10,730 bases of DNA from Syntrophaceae bacterium (GCA_003154025.1 PMCE01000263.1:9130-19859); one strand, 5' to 3'. Counted from the stretch's first letter, positions 1 through 6,348 are shown. Numbers and translations: made by a program. Notes: generated by a model not told the origin, from the sequence alone.

Positions 1-254
1 TCCATGGGCAAAGCGTCCATATCGGCACGGATGGCCACCGTCTTTCCCGGTTTCTCCCCCTTCAAGAGGCCGATGACCCCGGTCTTGGCCATCCCCGTCT
101 TCACCTGAAGCCCGAATTTTTCCAGGTACCCGGCCACCAGTTTGGAAGTCTCCACCTCCTCGAATCCCAACTCGGGATTCATGTGAATGGTCCGCCGGGT
201 CTCGACGAGCCAGTCCTTCATCTCCGCGATTTTGCCCTTCACCTCATTTCCCAT
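1..254 (-). CDS. M20D-family amidohydrolase (N-acyl amino acid / hippurate hydrolase type), N-terminal fragment
   Basis: This is the first 84 codons of a metallo-amidohydrolase; the rest lies beyond the left edge. Seen: the protein starts MGNEVKGKIAEMKDW and carries the N-terminal signatures of the M20D branch, HMNPELGFEE near residues 25-34 and AIRADMDALPM at the cut end. The ATG at 254 follows a clear ribosome site (AAGGAG, plus-strand positions 260-265, 5 bases away). Known for the family: these cytoplasmic enzymes remove acyl groups from N-acyl amino acids or hippurate-like substrates with a two-metal centre. The catalytic and dimerisation regions are not in the window, so the substrate cannot be told. 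It is divergent from mtgA with about 105 bases between the starts. The family call is fairly sure; nothing suggests that it is broken. Confidence 0.85.
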   Translation of the reverse strand, partial: MGNEVKGKIAEMKDWLVETRRTIHMNPELGFEEVETSKLVAGYLEKFGLQVKTGMAKTGVIGLLKGEKPGKTVAIRADMDALPM

Positions 255-359
255 AAACGCTCCTTCTGAATGATGATTCTATATATTGCTCTTTACTCCA
301 CCCTGTTTCTTTCTACCAGGATATGTTAAAAAATAAAAACTGTCATCCCTCATTTTCTA

Positions 360-1130
360 ATGACGTCGGGTACCATGGCCTGGAGACGATTTCCAAAAAA
401 ATGGATTTTTCTGCTGCTCCTCGTCGGCCTGGCCGGCACCCTCGCCTATCTGGCCCTCATGCCGGACATCGCCATCTTGAAGAAGAAAAATCCCTCCAAA
501 ACGGCTTTCATGGAATACCGGGAAAAGGAATGGAAGGAGAAGGGCCGGAAAACAAAAATCTATCAGGCATGGGTCCCCCTCTCCCGCATATCCGCTTACC
601 TGGTCAAGGCCGTGCTGATCTCCGAGGACGACAAGTTCTGGACCCATGAGGGGTTTGATTATGAAAGCATCAAGGATGCCGTGGAGAAGGATCTGCAGGC
701 CGGGAAGCTGAAATTTGGGGGGAGCACGATCAGCCAGCAACTGGCCAAGAATCTCTATCTCTCCCCCGGCAAGAGTTTTTCGCGGAAAATTCTGGAGGCC
801 TTTCTCACCTGGAGGATGGAACGGGTTCTCTCCAAAAAAAGGATTCTCGAGCTTTACCTGAACGTCGTCGAATGGGGCGATGGGATCTTCGGCGCGGAAG
901 CTGCCTCCAGACGTTACTTTGAAAAGCCCGCCTCCGAACTGACCCCCCGGGAGGCGGCCCGCCTGGCCGTGGTCCTGCCCAGCCCGAGAAGGTTGAACCC
1001 TGCAGGCCATCAGCCGTATGTCTTAAAGCGGGCAGAGTTGATCTACACCATCATGCAAAAACGGGGAATCGTACCGCCGGAATTCGAAACCGCCGCCGAT
1101 GAACCGGGAAAAGAGCCATCCTCCAGGTAG
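360..1130 (+). CDS. mtgA: Monofunctional biosynthetic peptidoglycan transglycosylase
   Basis: A GT51 glycosyltransferase that polymerises lipid II into glycan strands at the outer face of the inner membrane. It is 256 aa, close to the usual MtgA length, and has no transpeptidase domain. Seen: one N-terminal membrane anchor (about residues 15-34); the catalytic motif EDDKFWTHEGFD with the general-base Glu at about residue 89; GGSTISQQLAKNLYL at 120-134; the RKILE segment ending at Glu146; and the ELYLN...GIFGAEAASRRYF block near 164-187. All core motifs are intact. Start: ATG 360 is used, but an in-frame ATG at 375 (MAWRRF) is equally plausible because neither has a good ribosome site. Overlapping frames on the other strand are shadows. 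A lytic transglycosylase lies 108 bases downstream on the same strand, so synthesis and cleavage activities are adjacent. No clear promoter was identified in the divergent gap. Confidence 0.93.
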   Translation: MTSGTMAWRRFPKKWIFLLLLVGLAGTLAYLALMPDIAILKKKNPSKTAFMEYREKEWKEKGRKTKIYQAWVPLSRISAYLVKAVLISEDDKFWTHEGFDYESIKDAVEKDLQAGKLKFGGSTISQQLAKNLYLSPGKSFSRKILEAFLTWRMERVLSKKRILELYLNVVEWGDGIFGAEAASRRYFEKPASELTPREAARLAVVLPSPRRLNPAGHQPYVLKRAELIYTIMQKRGIVPPEFETAADEPGKEPSSR

Positions 1131-1238
1131 GCCTTCCCCTTCCTTACCGGGGAATTCCTCCGGAACTCCACCCTGTGAGTCTTCATCCTTTTTTGGCCCC
1201 TAAACCATGGCATGGAGATTGCTACTTAAATATCTGTC

Positions 1239-1946
1239 ATGATCGGGAAAATCGACCCGCAAAATTATTTCACCCGAAACCCGTTTTCAACGCCGGCAAC
1301 TCAAAAACGGGATCGAGCTGAATTCCTGTCTTTTCTTGAAGAAAAAATGGGCGAGCCCATCGCCATGGAAAAGCTTGCCATGCAAATCTTGAAAAAAACC
1401 GTTGACTTAGTTCTCTCGGAGACGGAGACGGCAGAGCCCGATTTTTTCCCTTCTTCACCACTTATTTTTTCCAAGCCCCCGGTCTCCTATACTCCGTCGC
1501 TTTCCCCTGAATCATTGGAACCTGAGGTTGAATGGGAGGCGTCAAATTATTTACCGGTAGAACGGAATTTTGAATCCATCGTCCAAGAGGCCGGACAGAG
1601 GTACAGGGTGGACCCTGGGTTGATTCGGGCCGTCATACAGACCGAGAGCGGGGGAAACCCGTTGGCGGTATCCAGGGCGGGAGCCCAGGGGTTGATGCAG
1701 CTAATGCCCGAAACCGCAGCCGAATTGGGAGTGACCAACCCATTTGAGCCGACTCAAAACATCATGGGCGGGACCAGCTATCTGCGCAGACTCTTGGACC
1801 GCTACCGGGGGGATGTAAAGCTGGCCCTTGCGGCCTACAACTGGGGGATGGGAAATTTGGAGAAGCGGCCGGAGGCTATGCCCAAGGAGACCAAAAATTA
1901 TATCGCCAAAGTAGAAAATTATTATCGGGGTACAGTCAGAGGATAA
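1239..1946 (+). CDS. Lytic transglycosylase, SLT-domain protein without a visible signal peptide
   Basis: A 235-aa protein with a C-terminal lysozyme-like SLT domain (about residues 110-230). Seen: catalytic Glu136 in IQTESGGNP, the GLMQLMPETA motif at 151-160, and AAYNWGMGN at 198-206, where the family more often has AAYNAGPG. Known: such enzymes cleave the MurNAc-GlcNAc bond to give 1,6-anhydro ends. The first 100 residues are polar and proline/serine-rich with no hydrophobic stretch, lipobox or membrane helix, so export is unexplained. An in-frame TAA at 1227-1229 bounds the start, making ATG 1239 the first usable start; it has no good ribosome site nearby (a GGAG lies more than 20 bases upstream). 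FlgJ-like or specialised-secretion export is possible, but no flagellar genes are in view. Family call is strong; cellular role uncertain. Confidence 0.9.
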   Translation: MIGKIDPQNYFTRNPFSTPATQKRDRAEFLSFLEEKMGEPIAMEKLAMQILKKTVDLVLSETETAEPDFFPSSPLIFSKPPVSYTPSLSPESLEPEVEWEASNYLPVERNFESIVQEAGQRYRVDPGLIRAVIQTESGGNPLAVSRAGAQGLMQLMPETAAELGVTNPFEPTQNIMGGTSYLRRLLDRYRGDVKLALAAYNWGMGNLEKRPEAMPKETKNYIAKVENYYRGTVRG

Positions 1947-1999
1947 GGGCACGGAGGGGATTCGACACCCCGCCTCTTCCCAACCTCACCTCGATCTAC

Positions 2000-2027
2000 C
2001 TTTTCTCCCGGCCTTCCGAGGGGAAAG
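2000..2027. terminator. Weak hairpin between convergent genes, possible terminator
   Basis: The 107-base gap between the SLT gene (plus) and the CDF gene (minus) contains an imperfect inverted repeat, 2000-2011 against 2016-2027, with 9 of 12 positions pairing as Watson-Crick and the rest as possible wobble. No clear T-run follows on either strand, so a role as a shared terminator is inferred only from position. Confidence 0.25.
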
Positions 2028-2053
2028 ACAATTTCTCCTTACCACCCGATTCG

Positions 2054-3031
2054 TCAAACACCCTTTCTATTTTCTCTCTTAGAGATTTTGGCCCTGGTTT
2101 CTTCCGTAAGAAGGCACCCCTCCACACATCGTTGGTCGCAATCCCCGAGGCAAGGTTCGATATGCACGACCACGGTCGCATGGGGAAAGCGATTCTTGAT
2201 CCCCTGGGAAACATCCTTGCTTAAGGCATGGGAGGATTCCAGGGTCATTTGACGGTCCACCTTGATATGAAAGTCCACGTGTCGCGTGTTTCCCGCCTTC
2301 CGGGTCCGAAATTGATGAAACCCTTTAATGGTCGGAAAGTGTTCGATGATAATTTTTTTGATCTCCCGTTCCTCTTCATCCGGGAGTTTCACGTCCAGGA
2401 GGTCTCGGACCGACTGGACCGTCAAATGGCAGGCCGCTCGGATGATCATTGCCGCCACCGCCAGGGCCGCCGCCGGGTCGACCCATTCCAGGCGGAGATC
2501 GGGGGCCATCGACTTTCCCGCCCAGATCACCGATAACCCCGCCATGACCCCGACCGAAGTGTAGACGTCGGTCCTCAGGTGCCAGCCGTCCGCCAGTAAA
2601 GCCACCGAGTCCGTCTCCCGGCCCACCTTGAAAAGCATCTGGGAAACGATGATGTTGGCCGCGGCGGAAACGAACATGACGGCGATCCCCCAGCCGGTAT
2701 CTTCCAGGGGTCCGGGGGTCATCAACTTATTTACGGCTTCATAAATGATCCACCCGGCAGCTAGAAAAATCAGCAAGCCTTCCACCGTGCCCGAGATATT
2801 TTCAATCTTGCCGTGGCCGAAGGGGTGGTCCTCATCCGCGGGGAGGCCTGACCTGCGGACCGAAAACAGGGCGATGACCGCGGCCAGGAGGTCCACAGCG
2901 GAATGGATGGCCTCGGAAATCACCGAAACCGACCCGATCAGCAAACCGACGACCAGTTTTCCCACGACCAGGGCGGTATTGGAAATAACCGATAACAGAG
3001 CCACTCGCGATTTACGAAGTTGGGCATCCAC
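2054..3031 (-). CDS. Cation diffusion facilitator (CDF) family metal transporter
   Basis: A 325-aa inner-membrane proton-coupled exporter of divalent metal ions. Seen: about six membrane helices in the first 205 residues; the transport-site pairs HSAVD (His43, Asp47) in helix 2 and HLRTD (His151, Asp155) in helix 5; the loop DHPFGHGKIE (69-78); and a cytoplasmic ferredoxin-like domain (about 215-292). HxxxD in both helices resembles zinc-type CDFs, but iron, cobalt or cadmium cannot be excluded. Unusual: the C-terminus carries Cys294, 298, 302 and 306, a CX3CX3CX3C run, followed by a basic tail. The start is GTG at 3031; an in-frame TGA lies just upstream and no ATG fits. The ribosome site is weak (AAGGA about 15 bases away). 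The small His/Cys gene lies 112 bases upstream in the same direction, so co-transcription is plausible. Confidence 0.92.
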   Translation of the reverse strand: MDAQLRKSRVALLSVISNTALVVGKLVVGLLIGSVSVISEAIHSAVDLLAAVIALFSVRRSGLPADEDHPFGHGKIENISGTVEGLLIFLAAGWIIYEAVNKLMTPGPLEDTGWGIAVMFVSAAANIIVSQMLFKVGRETDSVALLADGWHLRTDVYTSVGVMAGLSVIWAGKSMAPDLRLEWVDPAAALAVAAMIIRAACHLTVQSVRDLLDVKLPDEEEREIKKIIIEHFPTIKGFHQFRTRKAGNTRHVDFHIKVDRQMTLESSHALSKDVSQGIKNRFPHATVVVHIEPCLGDCDQRCVEGCLLTEETRAKISKRENRKGV

Positions 3032-3143
3032 CGAAACGACTCACTTTCCTTTTCATCTTCCAGGAATGGGAAAATTTTTCCTTGAGGATAGAATCGATTG
3101 CCTTCCCGGAATGAACCCGAGACCCGAGAAGGCGCCTCGCCGA

Positions 3144-3452
3144 TCAGGAACAGGTCGGGGGTGATTTGTTGGGAAGGACGAGGGGAGTATGGGAATAAGA
3201 GGAGAAGTAACGCTCCGGAGAAATCTCGGAAGACAATCCAGGAAAGGGCAAGAGGCCCATGGGATTTATGGGTATGGAGCCGTCATAACTGACTTTAAGA
3301 AGAGTCCCTTCAGTTGTGCCCTTGATCTCGCAGATCGAACACGACCGGCCGGAGAGACCCGCAGGGTGGAAATGAAAAGCAATAGCCAGAGAAAAAAAGG
3401 CAAAGAAGAACCAGGAAAGAAATAAGAACGACTTCCGTGAAAATCTACCCAT
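3144..3452 (-). CDS. Small exported His/Cys protein, hypothetical, possibly metal-binding
   Basis: A 102-aa protein of unknown function. Seen: a basic start (MGRFSRKS), one strong hydrophobic segment (about residues 9-26) that reads as a signal peptide or anchor, then FHFH (His27, His29), then CSIC (Cys38, Cys41), and a Pro/Ser-rich C-terminus with one more Cys at 101. The order signal, clustered His, CxxC and PP-containing tail resembles short uncharacterised periplasmic proteins that I recall from other proteobacteria (recollection, no search). A good sigma70-type promoter sits about 28 bases before its expected transcript start-to-ATG leader (see 3488-3516), which favours a real gene over chance. 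The ribosome site is poor (GGAG about 15 bases from ATG). It precedes the CDF transporter on the same strand, so a metal-related role is an inference from context. The reading frames on the plus strand here look like shadows. Confidence 0.6.
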   Translation of the reverse strand: MGRFSRKSFLFLSWFFFAFFSLAIAFHFHPAGLSGRSCSICEIKGTTEGTLLKVSYDGSIPINPMGLLPFPGLSSEISPERYFSSYSHTPLVLPNKSPPTCS

Positions 3453-3487
3453 GAAAGTGAACTCGGTCTCCCGTCAAAAAAGCAATT

Positions 3488-3516
3488 TTTATAACCCGCC
3501 CGGAGGGGGAATTCAA
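3488..3516 (-). promoter_or_regulatory. Sigma70-type promoter for the small His/Cys gene and perhaps the CDF gene
   Basis: On the minus strand, TTGAAT (3516-3511; four of six match TTGACA) and TATAAA (3493-3488; five of six match TATAAT) are separated by exactly 17 bases. The predicted start of transcription is near 3480, giving a leader of roughly 28 bases to the ATG at 3452. The match and spacing are the best in the window besides the archease -10. Confidence 0.6.
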
Positions 3517-3601
3517 TATGCCACTAAGGTTCGAGCTCTTTAAATATTGTTAAACATTTGGAGAACAAGTTTAGATAACTTTTTGAATCTTTTGACTTTA
3601 G

Positions 3602-3636
3602 GCACTTGAGCGCACTTAAGGCACTTGAGGCACTTT
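3602..3636. repeat. Short tandem repeat, GCACTT core with 3-4 variable bases
   Basis: Four copies of the core GCACTT begin at 3602, 3612, 3621 and 3630, separated by GAGC, AAG and GAG. It lies 38 bases downstream of the M20 deacylase stop and upstream of the small-gene promoter. No coding function is seen. Confidence 0.75.
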
Positions 3637-3674
3637 CTTTTGGTTGCGGCTATGCCCTCGCCGGCTGAATTTTC

Positions 3675-4841
3675 TCAGGTAAGGAGTTTCATGGCCGAAA
3701 GGGCATACACCCGAGCCGCCTGCACCACCTTTTCCAGCGCCACTCTTTCATTGGCCTTGTGGGCCAGGTCCTCCAAGCCCGGCCCGAAGCACACCGACGG
3801 GACCTTGCCCTGATGGTAGAGGTGGGAGGCATCCGTACACCCGGCCTTTCCCTTGATCTGCGGGAATGATCCCACGACTTCCTGAACCGTCTCGCACAAC
3901 CCTTTCACCCACGGAGAGCCCGGATCGATGGCATACGGGTCCCAGCCTTCGTGGGTGATCCGGACCGTGCTGGAAATGCCCTCGGAAGAACCGCTCTTCA
4001 GGACCTCCTCGACCTCCCGGCGGATGGATTCGGAAGTCTCTCCGGGCATCATCCGGCGGTCGATGGAAAAGGTGCACCGCTCGGGAATGATGTTGACTTT
4101 GCTGCCGGCCTGGATCATGGTCACCGACAGGCTGGGATGGGGAATTTCAAAGAGAGGGTGGTGGGCTTTAAAGGGCAGGCGCTCCAGTTGCTGGATGATC
4201 CGCGCCGCGGCATGGATGGCATTCGCCCCCACATGGGGCCTGCCGGCATGGCTGGCGCGGCCCTTGACCGAGACCTCCAGCCAGCGGAGACCGCGGTTGC
4301 CGATGGTCACGTTCAGGTTGGTCGGTTCCGAGACGATCGCGAAATCCGCGCCCGCCCCGATTCCCCTGCGGATCATGCACCGGGTTCCGGCATCACTCCC
4401 CGTTTCCTCATCCCCCACGGCCTGGAAGACGATCCGCCCGCGAAAAGGAGTCCCGGCTTTCTTCAACGCCCCCAGGGCAACGATCATGGCCGCCACGCCT
4501 GATTTCATGTCGCTCGTCCCGCGGCCATAGATGAACCCGTCTTTATACTCCCCGCCAAAGGGATCAACTTCCCAATCCTCTCCCGGAGTCACCACGTCAA
4601 AGTGGCCGTTCCAGATCATCGTTTTGCCGCCCGGTTGCCCCTCCAGGTGGGAGACGACGTTGGCCACGCCGGGCTTTTCCTCGATGACCTCCACCGGAAG
4701 CCCCCGGGCCTCGAGATCCCCGGTAATGATCCCCGCACACTCGCGCACATCCCCGGGAGGGTTCAGGCTTTTGGAACGAATCATCCGGGTGAGAAGATCC
4801 CGCGTGTCATCGGGATCGATCAATTTCTGAAAATCGGCCAT
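3675..4841 (-). CDS. M20-family deacylase (ArgE/DapE/ACY1 type)
   Basis: A 388-aa cytoplasmic two-metal amidohydrolase of the acetylornithine deacetylase / succinyl-diaminopimelate desuccinylase group. Seen: metal ligands His80 and catalytic Asp82 in GHFDVV, bridging Asp111 in GRGTSDMKSG, catalytic-base pair Glu145-Glu146 in GDEETGS, Glu172 in SEPTN, the dimerisation-domain block GNRGLRW...GRASHAGRPH, and the late ligand His361 in DLAHKANE. All expected residues are present. Start: the frame stays open to a GTG at 4889, but ATG 4841 is chosen because GGAGAG sits just before it and the family begins here; the extra 16 residues would be encoded within a repeat region. Substrate is unresolved: there are no arg or dap genes nearby, so ArgE, DapE or a dipeptidase-like role are all open. 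It follows the Tpx gene by 121 bases on the same strand. Confidence 0.9.
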   Translation of the reverse strand: MADFQKLIDPDDTRDLLTRMIRSKSLNPPGDVRECAGIITGDLEARGLPVEVIEEKPGVANVVSHLEGQPGGKTMIWNGHFDVVTPGEDWEVDPFGGEYKDGFIYGRGTSDMKSGVAAMIVALGALKKAGTPFRGRIVFQAVGDEETGSDAGTRCMIRRGIGAGADFAIVSEPTNLNVTIGNRGLRWLEVSVKGRASHAGRPHVGANAIHAAARIIQQLERLPFKAHHPLFEIPHPSLSVTMIQAGSKVNIIPERCTFSIDRRMMPGETSESIRREVEEVLKSGSSEGISSTVRITHEGWDPYAIDPGSPWVKGLCETVQEVVGSFPQIKGKAGCTDASHLYHQGKVPSVCFGPGLEDLAHKANERVALEKVVQAARVYALSAMKLLT

Positions 4842-4845
4842 GGTT

Positions 4846-4851
4846 CTCTCC
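4846..4851 (-). promoter_or_regulatory. Ribosome binding site deciding the M20 start
   Basis: GGAGAG on the minus strand ends 4 bases before the ATG at 4841. No comparable site precedes the alternative GTG at 4889, so the shorter protein is preferred. Confidence 0.7.
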
Positions 4852-4857
4852 AAGAAC

Positions 4858-4952
4858 GGGAGTTGAGAGGTGAGAATAGCGCAGGGCACACGGTTTTTGC
4901 CTTGGGCCGTGCGCTTTGAGCCGTGAGCCGCCTTTTACAACTCTCAACTCCC
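4858..4952. repeat. Inverted repeat with period-7 arms and a period-14 core
   Basis: A perfect 12-base inverted repeat pairs 4858-4869 (GGGAGTTGAGAG) with 4941-4952. Each arm is itself made of about 7-base units of the type GAGTTGA / GAGGTGA. The enclosed segment contains GCCGTG at 4906 and again at 4920, 14 bases apart. It occupies most of the Tpx to M20 spacer and overlaps the rejected N-terminal extension of the M20 frame. Confidence 0.7.
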
Positions 4953-4962
4953 AACTTACGCC

Positions 4963-5889
4963 TTATACCAGCGCTTTCACCGCATCCAGGACCCGGCCAT
5001 AGTCCGGCTCTTTGGCGATTTCGGGGACGATTTCAACGTAACGGACCACATCCTGGTCGTCCACGACGAAGACCGCCCTGGCCAGGAGTTGCAATTCCTT
5101 GATGAGCACACCGTAAGCCGGGCCGAAGGAGCGAGCCTGGAAATCGGAGAGGGTCTTCACCTTCTCCACCCCGGCCGCGGCGCACCACCGCTTCTGGGCG
5201 AAGGGAAGGTCCATGCTGACCGTCAGGACTACTACGTTGTCCGGCATCTTGTCGGCCTCTTGGTTGAACTTGCGGGTTTCCATGTCGCAGACCGGCGTGT
5301 CCAGGGAAGGAACCGAACTGATGATCTTGACCTTTCCCCGGAAAGAGTCCAGCGTGGCCGGCTGCATCCCGTTGTCCACCACTTTGAAGTCCGGGGCCTT
5401 GTCTCCCACCTTGACCTCTGCCCCCAGGAGGGTCATGGGATTGCCTTTAAAGGCCACCAGCCCGGTTCTTTCCGGTCCTGCGGCAGCCGCCTTCGCCGCA
5501 ACTTCTTTGGCTTTGGCTTTCGCCTCGGCCATCTTCTTCTCCGCTTGCTTTTCCAGCTCTTCCTTCAACTTTTTATATTCAGCTTCGGCCTTGCTTTTCC
5601 ATTCCATCAGGGTCTGGTCCGTCTTCGCTTTGATCGCTGAGATTTCTTCCTTGGCTTTCCCCATCGCCTCCAGGATCGTTTCTTCTCCCTGGCGAAGGAT
5701 GTCCTTTTTATCGGCCAATTCGCCTTTGAGCTTCTTGATCATCTCTTCTTTCTGCGCGACCGCTTTTTTCCATTTCGCATCGAGCTTCTCCGCGCCTTTG
5801 GCCGCCTTGCTTACCAGCTTGGTAGCTTTCTTGCTTACCTTTTTGACGGCCTTCTTCACATTTTTCTCTACCTTTTTCACCGCCTTCAT
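4963..5889 (-). CDS. tpx: Thiol peroxidase (Tpx, atypical 2-Cys peroxiredoxin) with a lysine-rich coiled-coil N-terminal extension
   Basis: A 308-aa protein in two parts. Residues 1 to about 138 are unlike normal Tpx: about 21 of the first 60 residues are Lys, in KKAVKKVSKKATK-like repeats reminiscent of histone-H1 tails, followed by a Lys/Glu/Ala helix (60-138) that reads as a coiled coil. Residues 142-308 are a complete Tpx domain: KGNPMTLLG, VGDKAPDF, the peroxidatic Cys201 in SLDTPVCDMETRKF, and the resolving Cys236 in KRWCAAAG. Known: Tpx reduces hydroperoxides using thioredoxin; standard members are about 165-170 aa, so this is nearly twice as long. Start: ATG 5889 with a strong AGGAGG site; the frame continues upstream to 5985 but that part lies in an inverted repeat. 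The join has no stop or frameshift. The extension might bind DNA, RNA or acidic surfaces, or oligomerise (inference). The domain call is strong; the role of the extension is unknown. Confidence 0.92.
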   Translation of the reverse strand: MKAVKKVEKNVKKAVKKVSKKATKLVSKAAKGAEKLDAKWKKAVAQKEEMIKKLKGELADKKDILRQGEETILEAMGKAKEEISAIKAKTDQTLMEWKSKAEAEYKKLKEELEKQAEKKMAEAKAKAKEVAAKAAAAGPERTGLVAFKGNPMTLLGAEVKVGDKAPDFKVVDNGMQPATLDSFRGKVKIISSVPSLDTPVCDMETRKFNQEADKMPDNVVVLTVSMDLPFAQKRWCAAAGVEKVKTLSDFQARSFGPAYGVLIKELQLLARAVFVVDDQDVVRYVEIVPEIAKEPDYGRVLDAVKALV

Positions 5890-5897
5890 TTTCTGTC

Positions 5898-5903
5898 CCT
5901 CCT
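5898..5903 (-). promoter_or_regulatory. Ribosome binding site deciding the Tpx start
   Basis: A full AGGAGG on the minus strand ends 8 bases before ATG 5889. This places the start at MKAVKK and excludes 32 codons of upstream open frame. Confidence 0.8.
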
Positions 5904-5938
5904 CTCCTTTGAGAAACGCAAATGCTGGTTCGTGAGGA

Positions 5939-5985
5939 GTGAGTGGAAAATCTTTCCCGGAAGATTCTTTCCCCCGACCACTCAC
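5939..5985. repeat. Nested inverted repeat upstream of tpx
   Basis: GTGAGTGG (5939-5946) is complementary to 5978-5985, and inside it AATCTT (5949-5954) is complementary to 5961-5966. The hairpin would lie in the tpx leader if transcription starts upstream of it. No T-run follows, so a terminator role is not supported. Confidence 0.5.
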
Positions 5986-6006
5986 CCTTTACCTTCTTCC
6001 CCTAAT

Positions 6007-6192
6007 TCAGACCTTGCCACAAATCCACCGCATTTTCAACTCCATTTCGAGACCGCTAAAAAAGCCAGGCCTGACCACCAGGAAAGCAAAGCGGTGCCAT
6101 TGGGCCACGGAGAGGAGACGGACGATGGAAATTTCCAGGGTCAAGGCGGCGGCAGAGATCAGGAAGATTCCCCCAAACAGGGGAATCTTCGA
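6007..6192 (-). pseudogene. Remnant of the N-terminus of a spermidine-synthase-like multi-pass membrane protein
   Basis: Reading the minus strand from about 6189 gives one hydrophobic helix followed by a characteristic signature, in two pieces: KIPLFGGIFLISAAALTLEI, then SIVRLLSVAQWHRFAFLVV. From memory this matches the first helix and following LE...RLxSVxxWxHFAFxVxS motif of bacterial membrane proteins with a fused spermidine-synthase/SAM-methyltransferase domain; those are several hundred residues long. Here, after residue LVV, the frame turns into unrelated sequence and stops at 6007-6009, while the next frame continues briefly with SGLAFLAVS, suggesting a frameshift at about 6072. No ATG opens the frame; upstream it runs into a tandem repeat and a stop near 6255. 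Fragment of about 40 codons plus decay, so not functional. Alternative: chance hydrophobic frame, thought less likely because the polar residues also match. Confidence 0.55.
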
Positions 6193-6218
6193 TTGCGGAT
6201 TTCGGATTGCGGATTGAA
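6191..6218. repeat. Period-14 tandem repeat, GATTGCGGATT
   Basis: Two 14-base units begin at 6191 and 6205; the first 11 bases (GATTGCGGATT) are identical and the last 3 differ. It directly abuts the 5' end of the decayed gene fragment. Confidence 0.75.
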
Positions 6219-6290
6219 TGCTGCGGCCATCTCCACCTCCGCCCGGCGTTGAGGATTATCGGTGGGTCATGGAAAGACTCTTGGTTCTTG

Positions 6291-6314
6291 AACCTGAAAC
6301 CTGCAACCTGAAAC
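6291..6314. repeat. Period-14 tandem repeat, AACCTGAAAC
   Basis: AACCTGAAAC occurs at 6291-6300 and 6305-6314 with CTGC between, again a 14-base period. It lies just upstream of the proposed archease promoter. Confidence 0.7.
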
Positions 6315-6319
6315 TTCTT

Positions 6320-6348
6320 TTTATCTTTTATTCGGATAGGATTATAAT
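6320..6348 (+). promoter_or_regulatory. Probable promoter for archease-rtcB
   Basis: A perfect TATAAT at 6343-6348 lies 45 bases before the archease ATG. The -35 region at 17-base spacing (TTTATC, 6320-6325) is weak, matching about three of six positions. No sigma54-type -24/-12 element was seen, unlike the RtcR-controlled rtc operon of Escherichia coli. Confidence 0.5.

Noticed and set aside
357..1010. Minus-strand open frame (217 codons) opposite mtgA
   Set aside because: It lies entirely antisense to an intact GT51 gene and shows no family motif.
3189..3425. Plus-strand open frames opposite the small His/Cys gene
   Set aside because: The minus-strand frame has a signal-like segment, His/Cys pattern and promoter; the plus-strand frames have no recognisable features.
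4842..4889. Longer M20 start (GTG 4889)
   Set aside because: GGAGAG directly precedes ATG 4841, and the extra 16 residues are encoded by the repeat region.
5890..5985. Longer Tpx start at 5985 (32 extra residues)
   Set aside because: The strong AGGAGG site is placed for ATG 5889; the extra codons fall in an inverted repeat and lack a ribosome site.
6163..6190. Perfect hairpin as an intrinsic terminator
   Set aside because: Neither strand has a T-run after the stem, and no intact gene ends there.
5932..6252. Plus-strand small genes in the tpx-archease spacer
   Set aside because: No ribosome sites or family signatures; the minus-strand remnant explains the compositional signal better.
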